Assembly: GCA_036362985.1 (NCBI GenBank)
Contig: JAYGXS010000004.1
Span: 25,252,125 to 25,316,124, forward strand
DNA length: 64,000 nucleotides
Reading direction: 5' to 3'
From: Ligula intestinalis
Lineage: Eukaryota > Platyhelminthes > Cestoda > Diphyllobothriidea > Diphyllobothriidae
Under the pieces are notes generated by a model that was not told where the DNA came from, searched no databases, and saw only the letters and a program-made list of their open reading frames with translations. The position numbers were made by a program, and so were the translations under genes. Of the stretch, positions 53,665 through 63,627 are shown one piece after another (within the stretch, counting starts at the first letter, position 1; each line of letters opens with the position of its first letter).

Positions 53665-55158
53665 CTAAAAAACTCCCGGATGAGAGTCTTTTATTCTAAA
53701 ACGCTTCGACAGGATGAGCTTTGCTTCTTGGCTGCTGGCCATGACCACCTTCAGAGGTCTGAGACGCATCGATTCAGTTGGGCTTTCTGACCGTTTTCCA
53801 CGGCGCAATGCCTTAACGTAATCGATTGTTACGTTGGGTCCAAGCATTTTTTTCATAAGCGCACCGAAGAGCTGAATGTCTGTGGAATGCCGGTCCATGG
53901 GAGTGGTTGCGGTTGATTCTGCCAATCCCTGTATTATGACGTTGGATTCTCTATTAGCGACATTTTTCACGCCTACGACATTATCGCTTACTTTCTGACT
54001 AAAAGCTCTTGTGCTGCTATTTTGACGGTTATGTTTGAGACCGAAGTTTATTGGTGCAGTACTAGCCTCGTTTTCTACTGCGGGCCTTGGGCTTGGGCTG
54101 GCCGATGTTTTTGCTTCCCGTCCATGGACTTCGGTGCGATTTCCATGCAGTTTTGCGGGGCCGGGCGCTAAAACTTTGAGGTCCTTAACACTCGTATATT
54201 TTTTGTCAACAGCGAGCTTGTTAAAATCTGCCTCAACTGTGGCAACTTTGTCAATTTTGGGGGCCTTCACTTCGGGTTTTGGCACGCTCTTGCCTGTTTT
54301 TGTGTGCGCCTTTACTTGAAGTATTGACGCACCTGTATCTACTTTGCTGGCAGAAAGGTTTTTCAAATTTACCTCAACTACGTCTACTTGGTCAGCTGTT
54401 TGGGCATTCACTTCAAGTGTTGGCACATTCGTGTCTTCTGTTGACGAAGCCTTAACTGTAGATGCTGGCACACTCTTATCGTTTTTGTTTGTGTCAACTG
54501 TGGGGTTATTCAAATTTTCCTCATCTGCGGCAATTTGGCCAACGTTGGAGGCCATCACTCTAAGTGTTGACTCCCTTGTATCTACTTTGCTGGCAGAGAG
54601 GGTTTTCAAATTTACCTCAACTGCGTCTGCTTGGTTAGCTGTTTGGGCCTTTACTTCAAGTGTTGGCACACTCGTGTCTTTTGTTGTGGAAGTCTTAACT
54701 TTAGGTGCTAGCACACTCTTATCGTTTTTATCGACTGTGAAGTTATTCAAATTTTCCGCAGCTGCGGCAATTCGGCCAACGTTGGAGGCCTTCACTCTAA
54801 GTGTTGACGCCCTTGTGTCTACTTTGCCGGCTGGGAGGTTTTTAACATTCGCCACATTTGCGTGCAGTTCTTTCGTCCTACCAGAACGCTGTTGTCTCGG
54901 CGCAGATATTGGGCCCTGGGCAACTTCTTGTTCCTCTCGAATCTTTATTGGTGCGGTTTTGTTGATTTTAGCCCTGGATAATGGTGAGATCGATTCTGCG
55001 GGTGGACGTTTCATCCGCCTTTTTGCAACTTTAACGGTCCTGGGGCTGAAGCTTGCCTGACACGGTACACTCTGGCACGTTTGTGTATGCTTGTCCTCCG
55101 ATTTTGGCGTGTCTGGAAGTGTTCTGCAAGTATTTCTGAGAGTAGGTTCGTAAGACAA
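53665..55158 (-). CDS. LINE C ORF1 protein, 497 residues, with tandem repeats
   Basis: A complete open frame starting MSYEPTLRNTCRTL. A basic N-terminal part (KVAKRRMKRPPAES) is followed by two full and one partial repeats of 79-81 residues (about residues 104-330), each with KVDTRASTLRVKASN and PTLEVKAQTA-like blocks rich in Val, Lys, Asp and Thr. The C-terminal 100 residues hold NVIIQGLAESTATTP, IDYVKALRRGKR and RPLKVVMASSQEAKLILSKR, which parallels the C-terminal part of the family-1 ORF1 at 12206-13210. By family knowledge ORF1p forms RNA-protein particles; the repeat part could be a flexible, multivalent spacer. No stop interrupts it. Confidence 0.75.
   Translation of the reverse strand: MSYEPTLRNTCRTLPDTPKSEDKHTQTCQSVPCQASFSPRTVKVAKRRMKRPPAESISPLSRAKINKTAPIKIREEQEVAQGPISAPRQQRSGRTKELHANVANVKNLPAGKVDTRASTLRVKASNVGRIAAAAENLNNFTVDKNDKSVLAPKVKTSTTKDTSVPTLEVKAQTANQADAVEVNLKTLSASKVDTRESTLRVMASNVGQIAADEENLNNPTVDTNKNDKSVPASTVKASSTEDTNVPTLEVNAQTADQVDVVEVNLKNLSASKVDTGASILQVKAHTKTGKSVPKPEVKAPKIDKVATVEADFNKLAVDKKYTSVKDLKVLAPGPAKLHGNRTEVHGREAKTSASPSPRPAVENEASTAPINFGLKHNRQNSSTRAFSQKVSDNVVGVKNVANRESNVIIQGLAESTATTPMDRHSTDIQLFGALMKKMLGPNVTIDYVKALRRGKRSESPTESMRLRPLKVVMASSQEAKLILSKRFRIKDSHPGVF
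54300..54850. repeat. In-frame tandem repeat, 237-243 bp, inside LINE C ORF1
   Basis: The block TCTACTTTGC recurs at 54338, 54581 and 54818 on the plus strand, spacings of 243 and 237 bases, both multiples of three. Units differ at many positions, so the array is not very recent, but the frame is kept open across it. Confidence 0.85.
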
Positions 55159-55216
55159 TCTAGGCCTATTACTTTTTGCTGCATCTCTTTGCAGTGATTA
55201 TAACCCTCTGGGCATA

Positions 55217-55440
55217 TTGTGTCACCAGTGTTAGTGCACGCAACTGTCGGTGGCCCTCACAATTCAGTTGCGGTAGCCGGGGTGTTTAAACGGTCGCCCC
55301 CTGGGTCGCGCGTCCGCGGTTCGCTGCTAACTCCAGCGTTAGTGCACGTAACTTCCGGCTGCCCTCGCAGCTCAGTTGCGGTGGCAGAGGTGTCTAGACG
55401 GTCGCCCCCTGAGGCGAGCGTGCGCGGATCGATGCCACCT
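55217..55440 (-). repeat. Two-unit 108-bp tandem repeat in the LINE C 5' UTR
   Basis: CCAGTGTTAGTGCACG at 55225 and CCAGCGTTAGTGCACG at 55333 start two G/C-rich units with shared CGGTCGCCCCCTG blocks. The array lies 60-280 bases upstream of the ORF1 Met (minus strand). Tandem 5' units act as promoters in some other LINEs (mouse L1 monomers); here that role is inference. Confidence 0.65.
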
Positions 55441-55450
55441 CTAGACTCGA

Positions 55451-56129
55451 ACGCGCGACAGTCGGGTCGTGAATGTCTGCGTTCCCCATGGGGTTGATTT
55501 TGGGTTTTGCGAGCACAGATAATAGCAAAATTTGGGATGGCCTACAGTTGTAGTGCACTTGTATTCTACTGTAATATCCTGGCTAAGGTTATAATGTCGA
55601 AATCTATATCGTCTATGCTAGTAGAAACTAGTTCGGGTTGACCAGAGCAGGAAAGACAGCTTAAATATAGGTTAGCCAATATTTATGTAGTGCTTGTCTT
55701 CTAATCTGATATCCAAGCTGTGGGTTGAAGTGTCAAATTGATAGTGTCTACGCTAGCAAAAACGGTTTGACCGCGTAACTACAAACGAGATAGTCTGATC
55801 TGTGAGTATGCAACAATTATACACAGGCAGTATATAAATTGATGCACAGCAGTATATAATTTTAGACTCAGCCTCTCGGCAGATATTCCTCAGTGATCCT
55901 GAAGAATTTTATTTGGACAGGTAGAGTGTGTTAACCAAGCCAATAATCCCAGCAGGATGCTCGATTTGGAGAAAAATTCCTGTTTGAACAGCGAGGGTAT
56001 TGAAGGAAAGTGGACGGAGGATCGTATAACACAGTGTGCTTTTTTTATACAGTTTTACTCTGAAGACAATTTATTTTGACTAAGAAGTTAAAATAACTTT
56101 GCCTCTTCTTGCTCAAAAATTGAAAACGC
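55451..56129. other. No gene recognised
   Basis: A/T-rich. Short frames only. It may hold the 5' junction of LINE C. Confidence 0.35.
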
Positions 56130-56470
56130 GCGGGTTCAATTTAGTTTGACTTGGAGAGCATACAACCGGCTAGGCGAGCCAGTCGAGTCCAAGTGCTGGT
56201 TTGACAGCACTCAGACCAGTAGACGGAGAGAGCGTTCATCGGCTGTGTCGGCCTGTGATTGGTTGGACAGCATGTGAGTAAGTAGCCGCGCCAGTAAGTC
56301 TGGCGGCCGTCACGACCTTGAGGTCTAAACGGACTGAAATCACGACAGGAAGGCCAGGCGTCGGGCCGGCAGCGACCAGTACATGCTTGCTGATTGGCCG
56401 AGTAGCCACTATAAAAGACTCTACTGAATAGATGCCTCATCAGTACTCTCATCATTGGTCAGTTTTAGAC
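56130..56470 (+). repeat. LTR-like repeat with CCAAT and TATA motifs, copy 2
   Basis: GACTTGGAGAGCATACAAC and CAGACCAGTAGACGGAGAGA match the repeat near 58225-58320 (GACTTGGGAGGACACATCC and CCGGCCAGTAGACAGAGAGA). Inverse CCAAT boxes (GATTGGTTGG, GATTGGCCGAG) precede ACTATAAAAG at 56409-56418 by normal promoter spacing. This layout fits the U3 and R parts of an LTR, but no LTR ends, primer site or gag/pol have been found. Confidence 0.45.
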
Positions 56471-57129
56471 CAGATTAAATGAATAGATAGGTGCAGAAAG
56501 ACATTAATGCTGGGTTCTTGATAATTTACCAATATTTGCTACCTCTACCCAAACAAAGGTTGATGTGGTATTTGAATCCGGACCAATGGTTTCAAGAGCG
56601 AAAAAACTAGAAGGCTATAATGTTGCATTGTTTGCCCACAATTCGTGGATCAAGTTTAAGCTGTCTGATTGCAGGACGCAGGGGAGATTCCCTCTCCCCA
56701 ATAACGATCCCGTTCGTGTTACTCCTGTATGTCTACGCCCTTCTCGTGAGAACCTCAAATTTGTCGTGTAATCTGGCGTAAGTTACCTGTATCTGCTGAC
56801 ATACAAACATACAAAAAGACCGCATGCTCTCAGGAAAATCAAGGTGTCTTACACAATCACCACATGAAGAGGAAAAATTTAGTTAGCTCATATTTCCATT
56901 TTATCTGCTTATTGCTTATTAGTCAGCTAGTGACACAATTATAGGAATTACTAAGCTCCCATATCTAGTTGATTCTGAAGATGGTAGTTTCCTATTAGAC
57001 AAGAGGTGCTCTGTTAATTCTTAGCTAGAGCTAAATACTGCAGACAGTTAAAGTTGGCCTGAAAAAAATCAGCAAATGGCTTTACGCTGCGACCTTAAGG
57101 CGTTGTAGAACTTGAGCTATTATGAAATA

Positions 57130-57540
57130 AAAGTTCCTTTCTTTATTCCATCAGTTTACTATTTACCCGATATAGGTTGTGACTGCATAATAGCCACCGG
57201 TTTCCAACGTGCACGTACAGGCCGTATTATAGTATACTAGTTACTGATCTTAGTAGCTATGATCACCAGAATTAGCACTACTAGCGTTGGAATATTTCTT
57301 CTAGTAGCAGCATCCTAGTCCTTGCAGTCTAAAATTATGAGAAACTGACACCGTTTTTGGTGAATAGAGAAAAACGTGTGGAAACCAAAGCAAGCACTGA
57401 TGTACTCCGAGCCTCAATCATGTACTTTCGCGGAATAGCATAAGCCTAGATTCACACTCTTTGTTAAGATCGAGAGGATAGGATTCCCAGCCTCGACTTT
57501 TAATCAGCGTCACCCCTGACTTAAAAATAGCCGCAGTAAT
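57130..57540. repeat. Diverged tandem duplication, unit 1
   Basis: CAGGCCGTATT at 57219, GGAATAGCATAAGCC near 57432 and CAGCGTCACC at 57505 recur in unit 2. It codes for nothing recognised. Confidence 0.65.
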
Positions 57541-57649
57541 ATAAGTAATATCCTTAAGACGTATCGCTTATAAGTAATCTAGAAATAGTAGCAGCATTAG
57601 TAGTGGTGGCAGCAGTACTTGTAGCAAAGCACCTTTTACTGAGACGCTT

Positions 57650-58015
57650 TGCCTTAACTCACAAGGTATTTATTCTTCCTCATACAGATTGGGAGTGCAT
57701 ACTTGTTTCCGATTTCCTAAAAGCATAGACAGGCCGTATTCTAATATACTATTTACTTTTCTTATTATGTGTGATAACCAGAAATTGCACTTCAGCATAA
57801 GCAAGTACTTACAGCAGCACTATCTGAGTCCTCGTAGTCCAAACCTAGCAGAAACGGACACAGCCTGGGGTATAGAGTTGAGAGGGTGGAAACCAAGGCA
57901 AACTCTGGTGTGCTCAGGGCCTCAAACATGTATTTACCCGAAATAGCATAAACCCAGCTTTCACATTCCTTGTTGTTTATTTCAAATCAGCGTCACCTCT
58001 GGCTTATATTAGCAT
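57650..58015. repeat. Diverged tandem duplication, unit 2
   Basis: CAGGCCGTATT at 57730, GAAATAGCATAAACCC near 57940 and CAGCGTCACC at 57988. Spacing from unit 1 falls from 511 to 483 bases across the unit because of indels. The incidental 85-residue frame 57689-57946 is not a gene. Confidence 0.65.
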
Positions 58016-58139
58016 TATAAATTTGCCAGTACTAGATTGACTCATCTACATTGCTAGTGAGTGGTAGTAGAAGGAATAGTAGTAACCGTGTCGTAGGGAA
58101 TTAAGTGAGTCAAACCAGGCAACTGCGATCTTCAGACAA

Positions 58140-58620
58140 TGGCGACTTAGGGAAGGAGAAGTCGGTTCAGGCCAGAGAAGTGGAAAGAGTATATTGTGTA
58201 CACAAGGGAAAGGAGAATAGATGGAGGAAGTCTGACTTGGGAGGACACATCCGCTCAGGAGATTGACTGGGTCCCAAGTGACTGTTTGAGAGCAGTCCGG
58301 CCAGTAGACAGAGAGAGCGCATTCATTGGCTAGGTCGGCCTGGAGATTTTGGGCAATGAAACAGCTTGCATCTGGAACGCGTGCAAGCTTGCTATTCGTC
58401 GCTTGGTCCAAACCGCGTCGATGCAGGAACTGTGATTGGCTGATTGAGAGGTCAAAAAACCGCATCGGCGAGTCTTTGGGAAAATGCACTTCGACGCCAG
58501 CTGATCGGCCAGGCACGACCAACTACAGCCGTATCGGTCTCGGCCTCCTTAAATCCGTCTTGACAACTCCTGCGGTAGTACCCACGCAAAGTCTACTGTC
58601 AGGTAAGACTAAGTTATGCG
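58140..58620 (+). repeat. LTR-like repeat, copy 3
   Basis: GTATATTGTGTACACAAG, GGAGGAAGTCTGACTTGG and CCGGCCAGTAGACAGAGAGA link it to copies at 45430 and 56130. GTGATTGGCTGATTG is an inverse CCAAT box and CCTTAAATCC near 58547 is a weak TATA-like site. AATAAAGACTC near 59083 could be a poly(A) signal of the same unit. Not proven to be an LTR. Confidence 0.4.
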
Positions 58621-61600
58621 ATGTTTCTGGTTTCACTTGGAGAAATGAGCCAACGCCGGATCCTGTTTGCTCTTCTTGACCCCGAGAGAAGGTGCAGAGT
58701 ATGGGTTGCGCCAACTAAGTCTGTCATCACTATAAACTCCCCCTCCCCTGAGGCCCGTCACCTTCTGCATTAACCTGTTGCTGCACATGGTGGACTTAAT
58801 CGAAATCTGTTATGGGGACGCGAACGATTACGCACTCAGAGCCCAGAACTGCAAGTACATCCCAGGTGAGCCATACCGGCAGATCGGCCGCGCTCGCCGT
58901 GAGCAGACCTGACGCCCGCCCCCACGTGCACTGCAATATTCTAGGACGTCCCGCAGCGTGGGAAATCACGCCGGAAATCCCCCTCTTGTGCGATAGGCCA
59001 GGAACAGTGTAGAAGGACCAACGCCTTGTAATAGACTGTGGTGGACACGCTGATTCATTCTGCTGTCTCAGCTGTGTCGTAAATAAAGACTCTCGCGATG
59101 AGAACTGGCTTTGCCTCCTCCTACCTGTTACTCCTGGGGGCATATCAAAATCAAAGTTCGAACACACACACACTACACGAAAGGGCAGTTGCTGGTGGAA
59201 GGTTTTTAGGTCTTTTGGCAGTCCCATTTTTACGGCAAAACGAGTATCAAAACTGAACTGGCAGGTTTTAGGGCTTCTGGGCAAAGGAGTGGGCTGCAGG
59301 CAACTTCAAAGGTCTACCGATTCCGCACTGCATCATCGCTTGTGATTGTCCACCATTGGTACCTTCTGAAAAGCCTGTGAGTGGCAATAAAACCTGCAGG
59401 AAGGCGGACGAAATTTCTGAACAAAAATCTTCTGCAGGTCCGGACAGAAAATCAGAAGGAAGTGGAAGCGATGTTGTGTGGAGGAGGGACGGCCACAAGT
59501 CTCGGGTGGACATTTTAGTTGGATGAACCAAACATTTGAGGCCTGTTGGCAAGTAACCAGGCGTAAACCCCTGCTGCAGTGGAAGAAAAGTAGGTAAATA
59601 ATACCTATACTGAAGGATAGTACGCATACTAAACAAAGACACAGCATTTTCTAATAGTTATTTGTCACGCTAGCGCGCTTACAGCATGGCATAATAATAA
59701 TGTTACTATTATATTGCTTCATTGGTTGCTGCCCATAATAACTGTCGTAAGGTTTACGAACTTAACATAAATGTTTTTTTGAAAATATAAAATTAACTGC
59801 GCTTTAGTTAGGCAGGTTCTTCCTCAGGACTGTGCCTCTGCTTTATGTGTTGGTGTTCAAATGAAACATACCCAATTGTAGAAGTCCTTTGGGAAACGAT
59901 TGTTTATTGTGTTAATTTCCGGTATTGGCTCACCAGGTCTACCGAATTATACTTCTTGGGATGGTGATTTTCTAGTCCGTATCCAGTTGTTTTTGGTCTA
60001 GTCGAACAACGCAACGGCTCAGAATTATGGCGTGATTTTGTTATAAATATTTGATGGACATGCGGATATTGGTTTGTTTTTTGGTCATAGAGGACTCTGA
60101 AGGCATGACAGAAGGTTTATAATAAATAGCCTCCACTTGAAGCATTTACTTTGAGAGAATACACTAAAAATTATAAGAAATCGTAAATAAACTACCTTCT
60201 GCGACATTTTGGCGTAGTTTTCGGTCTCACCGGCATCGTATTCGCTCCAATTACAATAGGTTCTGCTTTATTATTTAAATTCAAACCTAAACAGTTTGGT
60301 CCTGCGCAACAACAGCTTAAATACTCTTTACTGCACAATAAAGCCGAACTATGTGGTGGTCTGTCATGAGCGATAGTTATTCAAAGGGGGTACCAACGGC
60401 TATGAGTACAGTGCCATCTCTTTTGCTGGAATATTCCGCGAATTCTGAGATATTATCTCTCTGTTTTCGTATAAATTTTTGGTACAAATAAAAGTAGCGA
60501 ATTACTCGTTACTGGAAAGGCAACGGTTAATGAGCTGTTCTGAAAGATATGAGAACATATGTATGTTTGCACTAGCTACGAGCAAAAAAGACAGAGAGAA
60601 GCAGAAGAAATATACATATTAGAAAATTGTTAGCAAAGGAATAGTGCGATTTAAGAGAACCAACTGTGGCAACAGTAGCTTATGTAGCCACACTCATCAA
60701 TCTCTACAACCTACGAAAACGGTGGTTATCGGGTTTTATGGGCGGGGAATTAGGACACGCAGTAAAATATACTTTAATGAATGCTAACTGCATTTTTATT
60801 TTACTGTATTTGGAAATGTTGTTTATTTATATCTGTAGATTTTCCTAATCCATATTATCATTTAACTTTTTGCGAAAAAACCCGATTATCTAATTGCAGG
60901 TTTCTTGAATTTCTCGAAAAATTGAAATGGTGGTTAGAGGGTCATCTACTTCCACTTATCTGTGGTTCAACTTACCGTTCTGGAGTAAGATTAGTATAGT
61001 CCGCGGAGTGAAGCGCCGCGCACACGTTCAATTTACATGCGGAACAACTTACACCCAGCGGCCGCGGGAAAAAACTTCGACTACATTTTTTTCACTTAAC
61101 CCTTACTTCTAAAAATTTCATTCTCTGCCTATTTTATTTCCTTACCCCCCAAAACTCTATAACCACAGTTTTTGCAGGACTCAATGCTGGGCCTAGGGGT
61201 AAATGAGTGGGGTTACATAAGCTACTTTTGCCCCTTGAGTTATAAAGTAATTCAAACATTAAACACGAGCACCTCTACAGGGATTTCGTATGTTTCGAAA
61301 ATCTTTGAAGACATCACGAATACAAATGCATAAGCTTCCAAGCCAAATTTCTCGAATCCCGAAATTTGTATGCACGAGATGAGACGCTATTTGTAATTTT
61401 TAAATCATTAGGTATTGCGAATATATTGCGAATGCTGACAGCAATTAATCTTCAACCCGTATAAAACTATACAATTCGATAAGGAGGCGGTAGGAAGGTG
61501 AAATAAGCAGTTATGAAAGGAAGGCAAATAGTGATTGCTTGCAGGACAGTGTGATGGAGGTGAAGTAGGAGTAAGGAGGCCAGAGTGGTTCATGTCACGG

Positions 61601-62005
61601 AAGGGAGGTGGCGCGGAGTCGAGACTTGCATATCTGAGGAGCAGATGATGAGGGAAGACTTAGCCTGCGAGCCGTCAGGACATTCTGCTGGCCGTGTCAA
61701 CTAAGGGCTCATTTGGGTTAGTTTTGACTGCGATAGCTGTAGTTATTTGAAAATGGCCTTTTAAGCGCACAACGTATCACAAAGTCCCCTCGGTCTGCGG
61801 TAGGCACCACTGAAAGGAATTTTGAACAAGGCAAAGTCAACGAGATCCCCAAAAATTAATGACGTAATATAATTTCCTGACATGTTATTCAACTGCATAC
61901 ATTCGCTGCCTATTAATACCTTACATTTAGTTGTCCATGGATGAGGAAGAAGGGTTGTCAAGCACCTGATCAATTTGTTTGTTGTTCTGCACTTTCGAAC
62001 TCTTA
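58621..62005. other. No gene recognised
   Basis: Many short frames on both strands, none with a recognisable domain. A mirror-like TAATAATAATG...ATAATAAC stretch lies near 59690-59745. Confidence 0.35.
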
Positions 62006-62168
62006 CAGGAGTACATCGTCAGAGGTAAGACACAGCAAAAAATGGGGGTAATTATAAGGGATGTACACCAGTCAGCTGTAAGGGGTCATCAGGTCGTATG
62101 GGGAGGGATGGGAAGGGGGGGAGGCAACTATAGAGGTATACGTCAATTAGTTGTCAGTGATGTCAACG
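62006..62168 (+). repeat. Left arm of inverted repeat flanking a Penelope GIY-YIG ORF
   Basis: GAGTACATCGTCAGAGGTAA, then GGATGTACACCAGTCAGCTG, ending with GGTATACGTCAATTAGTTGT. Its reverse complement is found with moderate divergence at 62662-62832. Confidence 0.7.
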
Positions 62169-62169
62169 A

Positions 62170-62235
62170 TATTTAGGTTGCCAGCAACGAAAATGGGACT
62201 AATTATATAGGATGTGGGCCAATTAACTTAGACGG
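62170..62235 (+). repeat. Partial direct repeat of the left arm
   Basis: AAAATGGG at 62190, followed by TAATTATATAGGATGTG, resembles AAAATGGGGGTAATTATAAG at 62037, offset about 153 bases. Confidence 0.5.
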
Positions 62236-62273
62236 ACGTCTGGGCATGACTGCACATGACCACGCAATGCTCT

Positions 62274-62657
62274 TTACGCCGGCGCCAACTCGACATATCG
62301 GTTGATTGAATCCTTGTCCGTGGACCAGGCTTCGAAGAATTTCTGGTTCGTCTTATTTCCGGCGTGGGCGAGTACCTTGACAGCCAAAAGGTTGAACTCA
62401 CGGCTTGTTTCATAGGTAGGTGCTGCGACTGGTGATAATTTGTCGCCTAGTCGTACCACACGTTCATTTTCATGTAGGCGCGATCCGAACATGCGTTCGG
62501 TTTGCTCGGTATAGTTACGAGGACAGCGTAAGCATGAGATGCGATACACTAACCCAGATTGTTCATTGGGATTCAGCCGGACTTTTATTTTCATAACCCT
62601 GCTGCGCTTCATAGTTTTGGGTCTGCGTGCAATTCTAACACCCAGTCCCGCAACCAT
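62274..62657 (-). pseudogene. Penelope-like GIY-YIG endonuclease fragment
   Basis: A 127-residue frame: RSRVMKIKVRLNPNEQSGLV, VYRISCLRCPRNYTEQTERM (Y-T-G-Q-T expected; Gly is Glu here), GSRLHENERVVRLGDKLSPV, TSREFNLLAVKVLAHAGNKT, FFEAWSTDKDSINRYVELAP. These are the C-terminal GIY-YIG motifs of Penelope-like elements: the C-x-x-C-P, the E-A-W and the S-I-N-R blocks. RT is absent; the ORF start abuts the right inverted arm. Family members nick DNA for target-primed reverse transcription. Confidence 0.8.
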
Positions 62658-62661
62658 GTGT

Positions 62662-62832
62662 CGAACGTCGACAGCTAATTAACGTATACTCCTACAGTTG
62701 CCCTCTCCGTGTTTACTTTGTTGTGCCTTACCCCCTTACGACCGGACGACCCCTGACAGCTGATTGGTGTACACCCACTATGAGTAACCCCTTTTTGTTG
62801 CCGTTTTTTTACCTCTGACGATGTACCCCTGT
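62662..62832 (-). repeat. Right arm of inverted repeat
   Basis: The reverse complement of this stretch (GGTACATCGTCAGAGGTAA, GTGTACACCAATCAGCTG, GGAGTATACGTTAATTAGCT) matches 62006-62168. It lies immediately upstream of the GIY-YIG ORF. Confidence 0.7.
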
Positions 62833-63240
62833 ACGTTGAAAGCTCAGAACAATTTAAAAAAAATTGATCTGCTGCTGGACAGCTTTTCTTCCATCTCCAT
62901 GCAAATACCTGGACCGCGAACGTTTTTATTCATTCGATTCCTTGTCCAATTAAGTATAGAGCTAGAAGGCTGAAATAAAGATAAGTTAATAAAGCATGAG
63001 CTGTTGGTCTTAAACCTGGGTGCGCACGGCGAGGGGCGAGTAACAGTTATCGAAGCGATGCAGTTCTGTCAAACGTGATTAAATGGGGATAAAGGGCAGG
63101 CAGCAGGCGGTCATGTGAGGCAGAGAGGGGGGGGGGTGGGGGTGGGAGAAGACGGGAGAAGAAATGTGGTTCCTTTATTGATCCTTACCACGGCAATGTG
63201 AGGTTGATTACATGATCCAGCTGCCTATAGAGGTCTGGCT

Positions 63241-63570
63241 TTACTCTCCGCATTGGAGCGGCCTCTGCAACTCGCAGGAGACGCCCGGTCGTCGCCCGGT
63301 CATCGTCTTAAGTACGGCCTTATATGCAGTCTTTGAGTCAACCCTATGGCCAGTGTCCACCAGGTGCTTTCTGATTGAACTCTTAGGTATCTGAGTTCCC
63401 ACCCTAAGCAGCCCCTTCAGCATACATTCAACTGACTGCGTTGCCAACTGACCATAGCTACATGTAAACTCATAGCTGTTGTTGTGCTTATGAACAAAGA
63501 TGCAGAGGCAGTCGCGAAATTCTACGACGTCATTAAATCCTACGAAACTCGTCATCTTGGCCTTGCTCAA
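63241..63570 (-). pseudogene. Second Penelope-like GIY-YIG fragment (probable)
   Basis: Frame with NNSYEFTCSYGQLATQSVEC, KSSIRKHLVDTGHRVDSKTA. The S-S-I-x-x-H-L-x-x-T-G-H block is the typical C-terminal side of a Penelope GIY-YIG domain. The Y-x-G-x-T core is degraded. It differs from the fragment at 62274-62657, so a second subfamily. No RT near it. Confidence 0.5.
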
Positions 63571-63627
63571 ATTTATTCTGGGAAAACAATGCTTCAGTTA
63601 GCTGAAATGACTTTTATCGGTCCACAG

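Larger units (their letters stand above)
50186..55450 (-). mobile_element. CR1-like LINE C, nearly complete, two ORFs
   Basis: On the minus strand: a two-unit tandem repeat in the presumed 5' UTR (55440-55217), ORF1 (55158-53665), ORF2 (about 53600-50668), a 3' UTR of about 480 bases and an end near 50186 (CCCTAATAAAACTGAACTG). Length about 5.2 kb. ORF2 has one N-terminal deletion/frameshift, one motif-A mutation, one nonsense codon and one homopolymer frameshift, so it is young but inactive. The protein resembles LINE B more than family 1. Confidence 0.85.

Noticed and set aside
54344..55060. Long plus-strand open frame (238 codons) with repeated text
   Set aside because: Antisense to LINE C ORF1; the repeats are those of ORF1 and the register is driven by the tandem array.
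55219..55497. Plus-strand frame with repeated VHxTxGxPxxSVAVAxV text
   Set aside because: Translation of the two-unit 108-bp repeat (108 is a multiple of 3), so the repeated peptide is a by-product.
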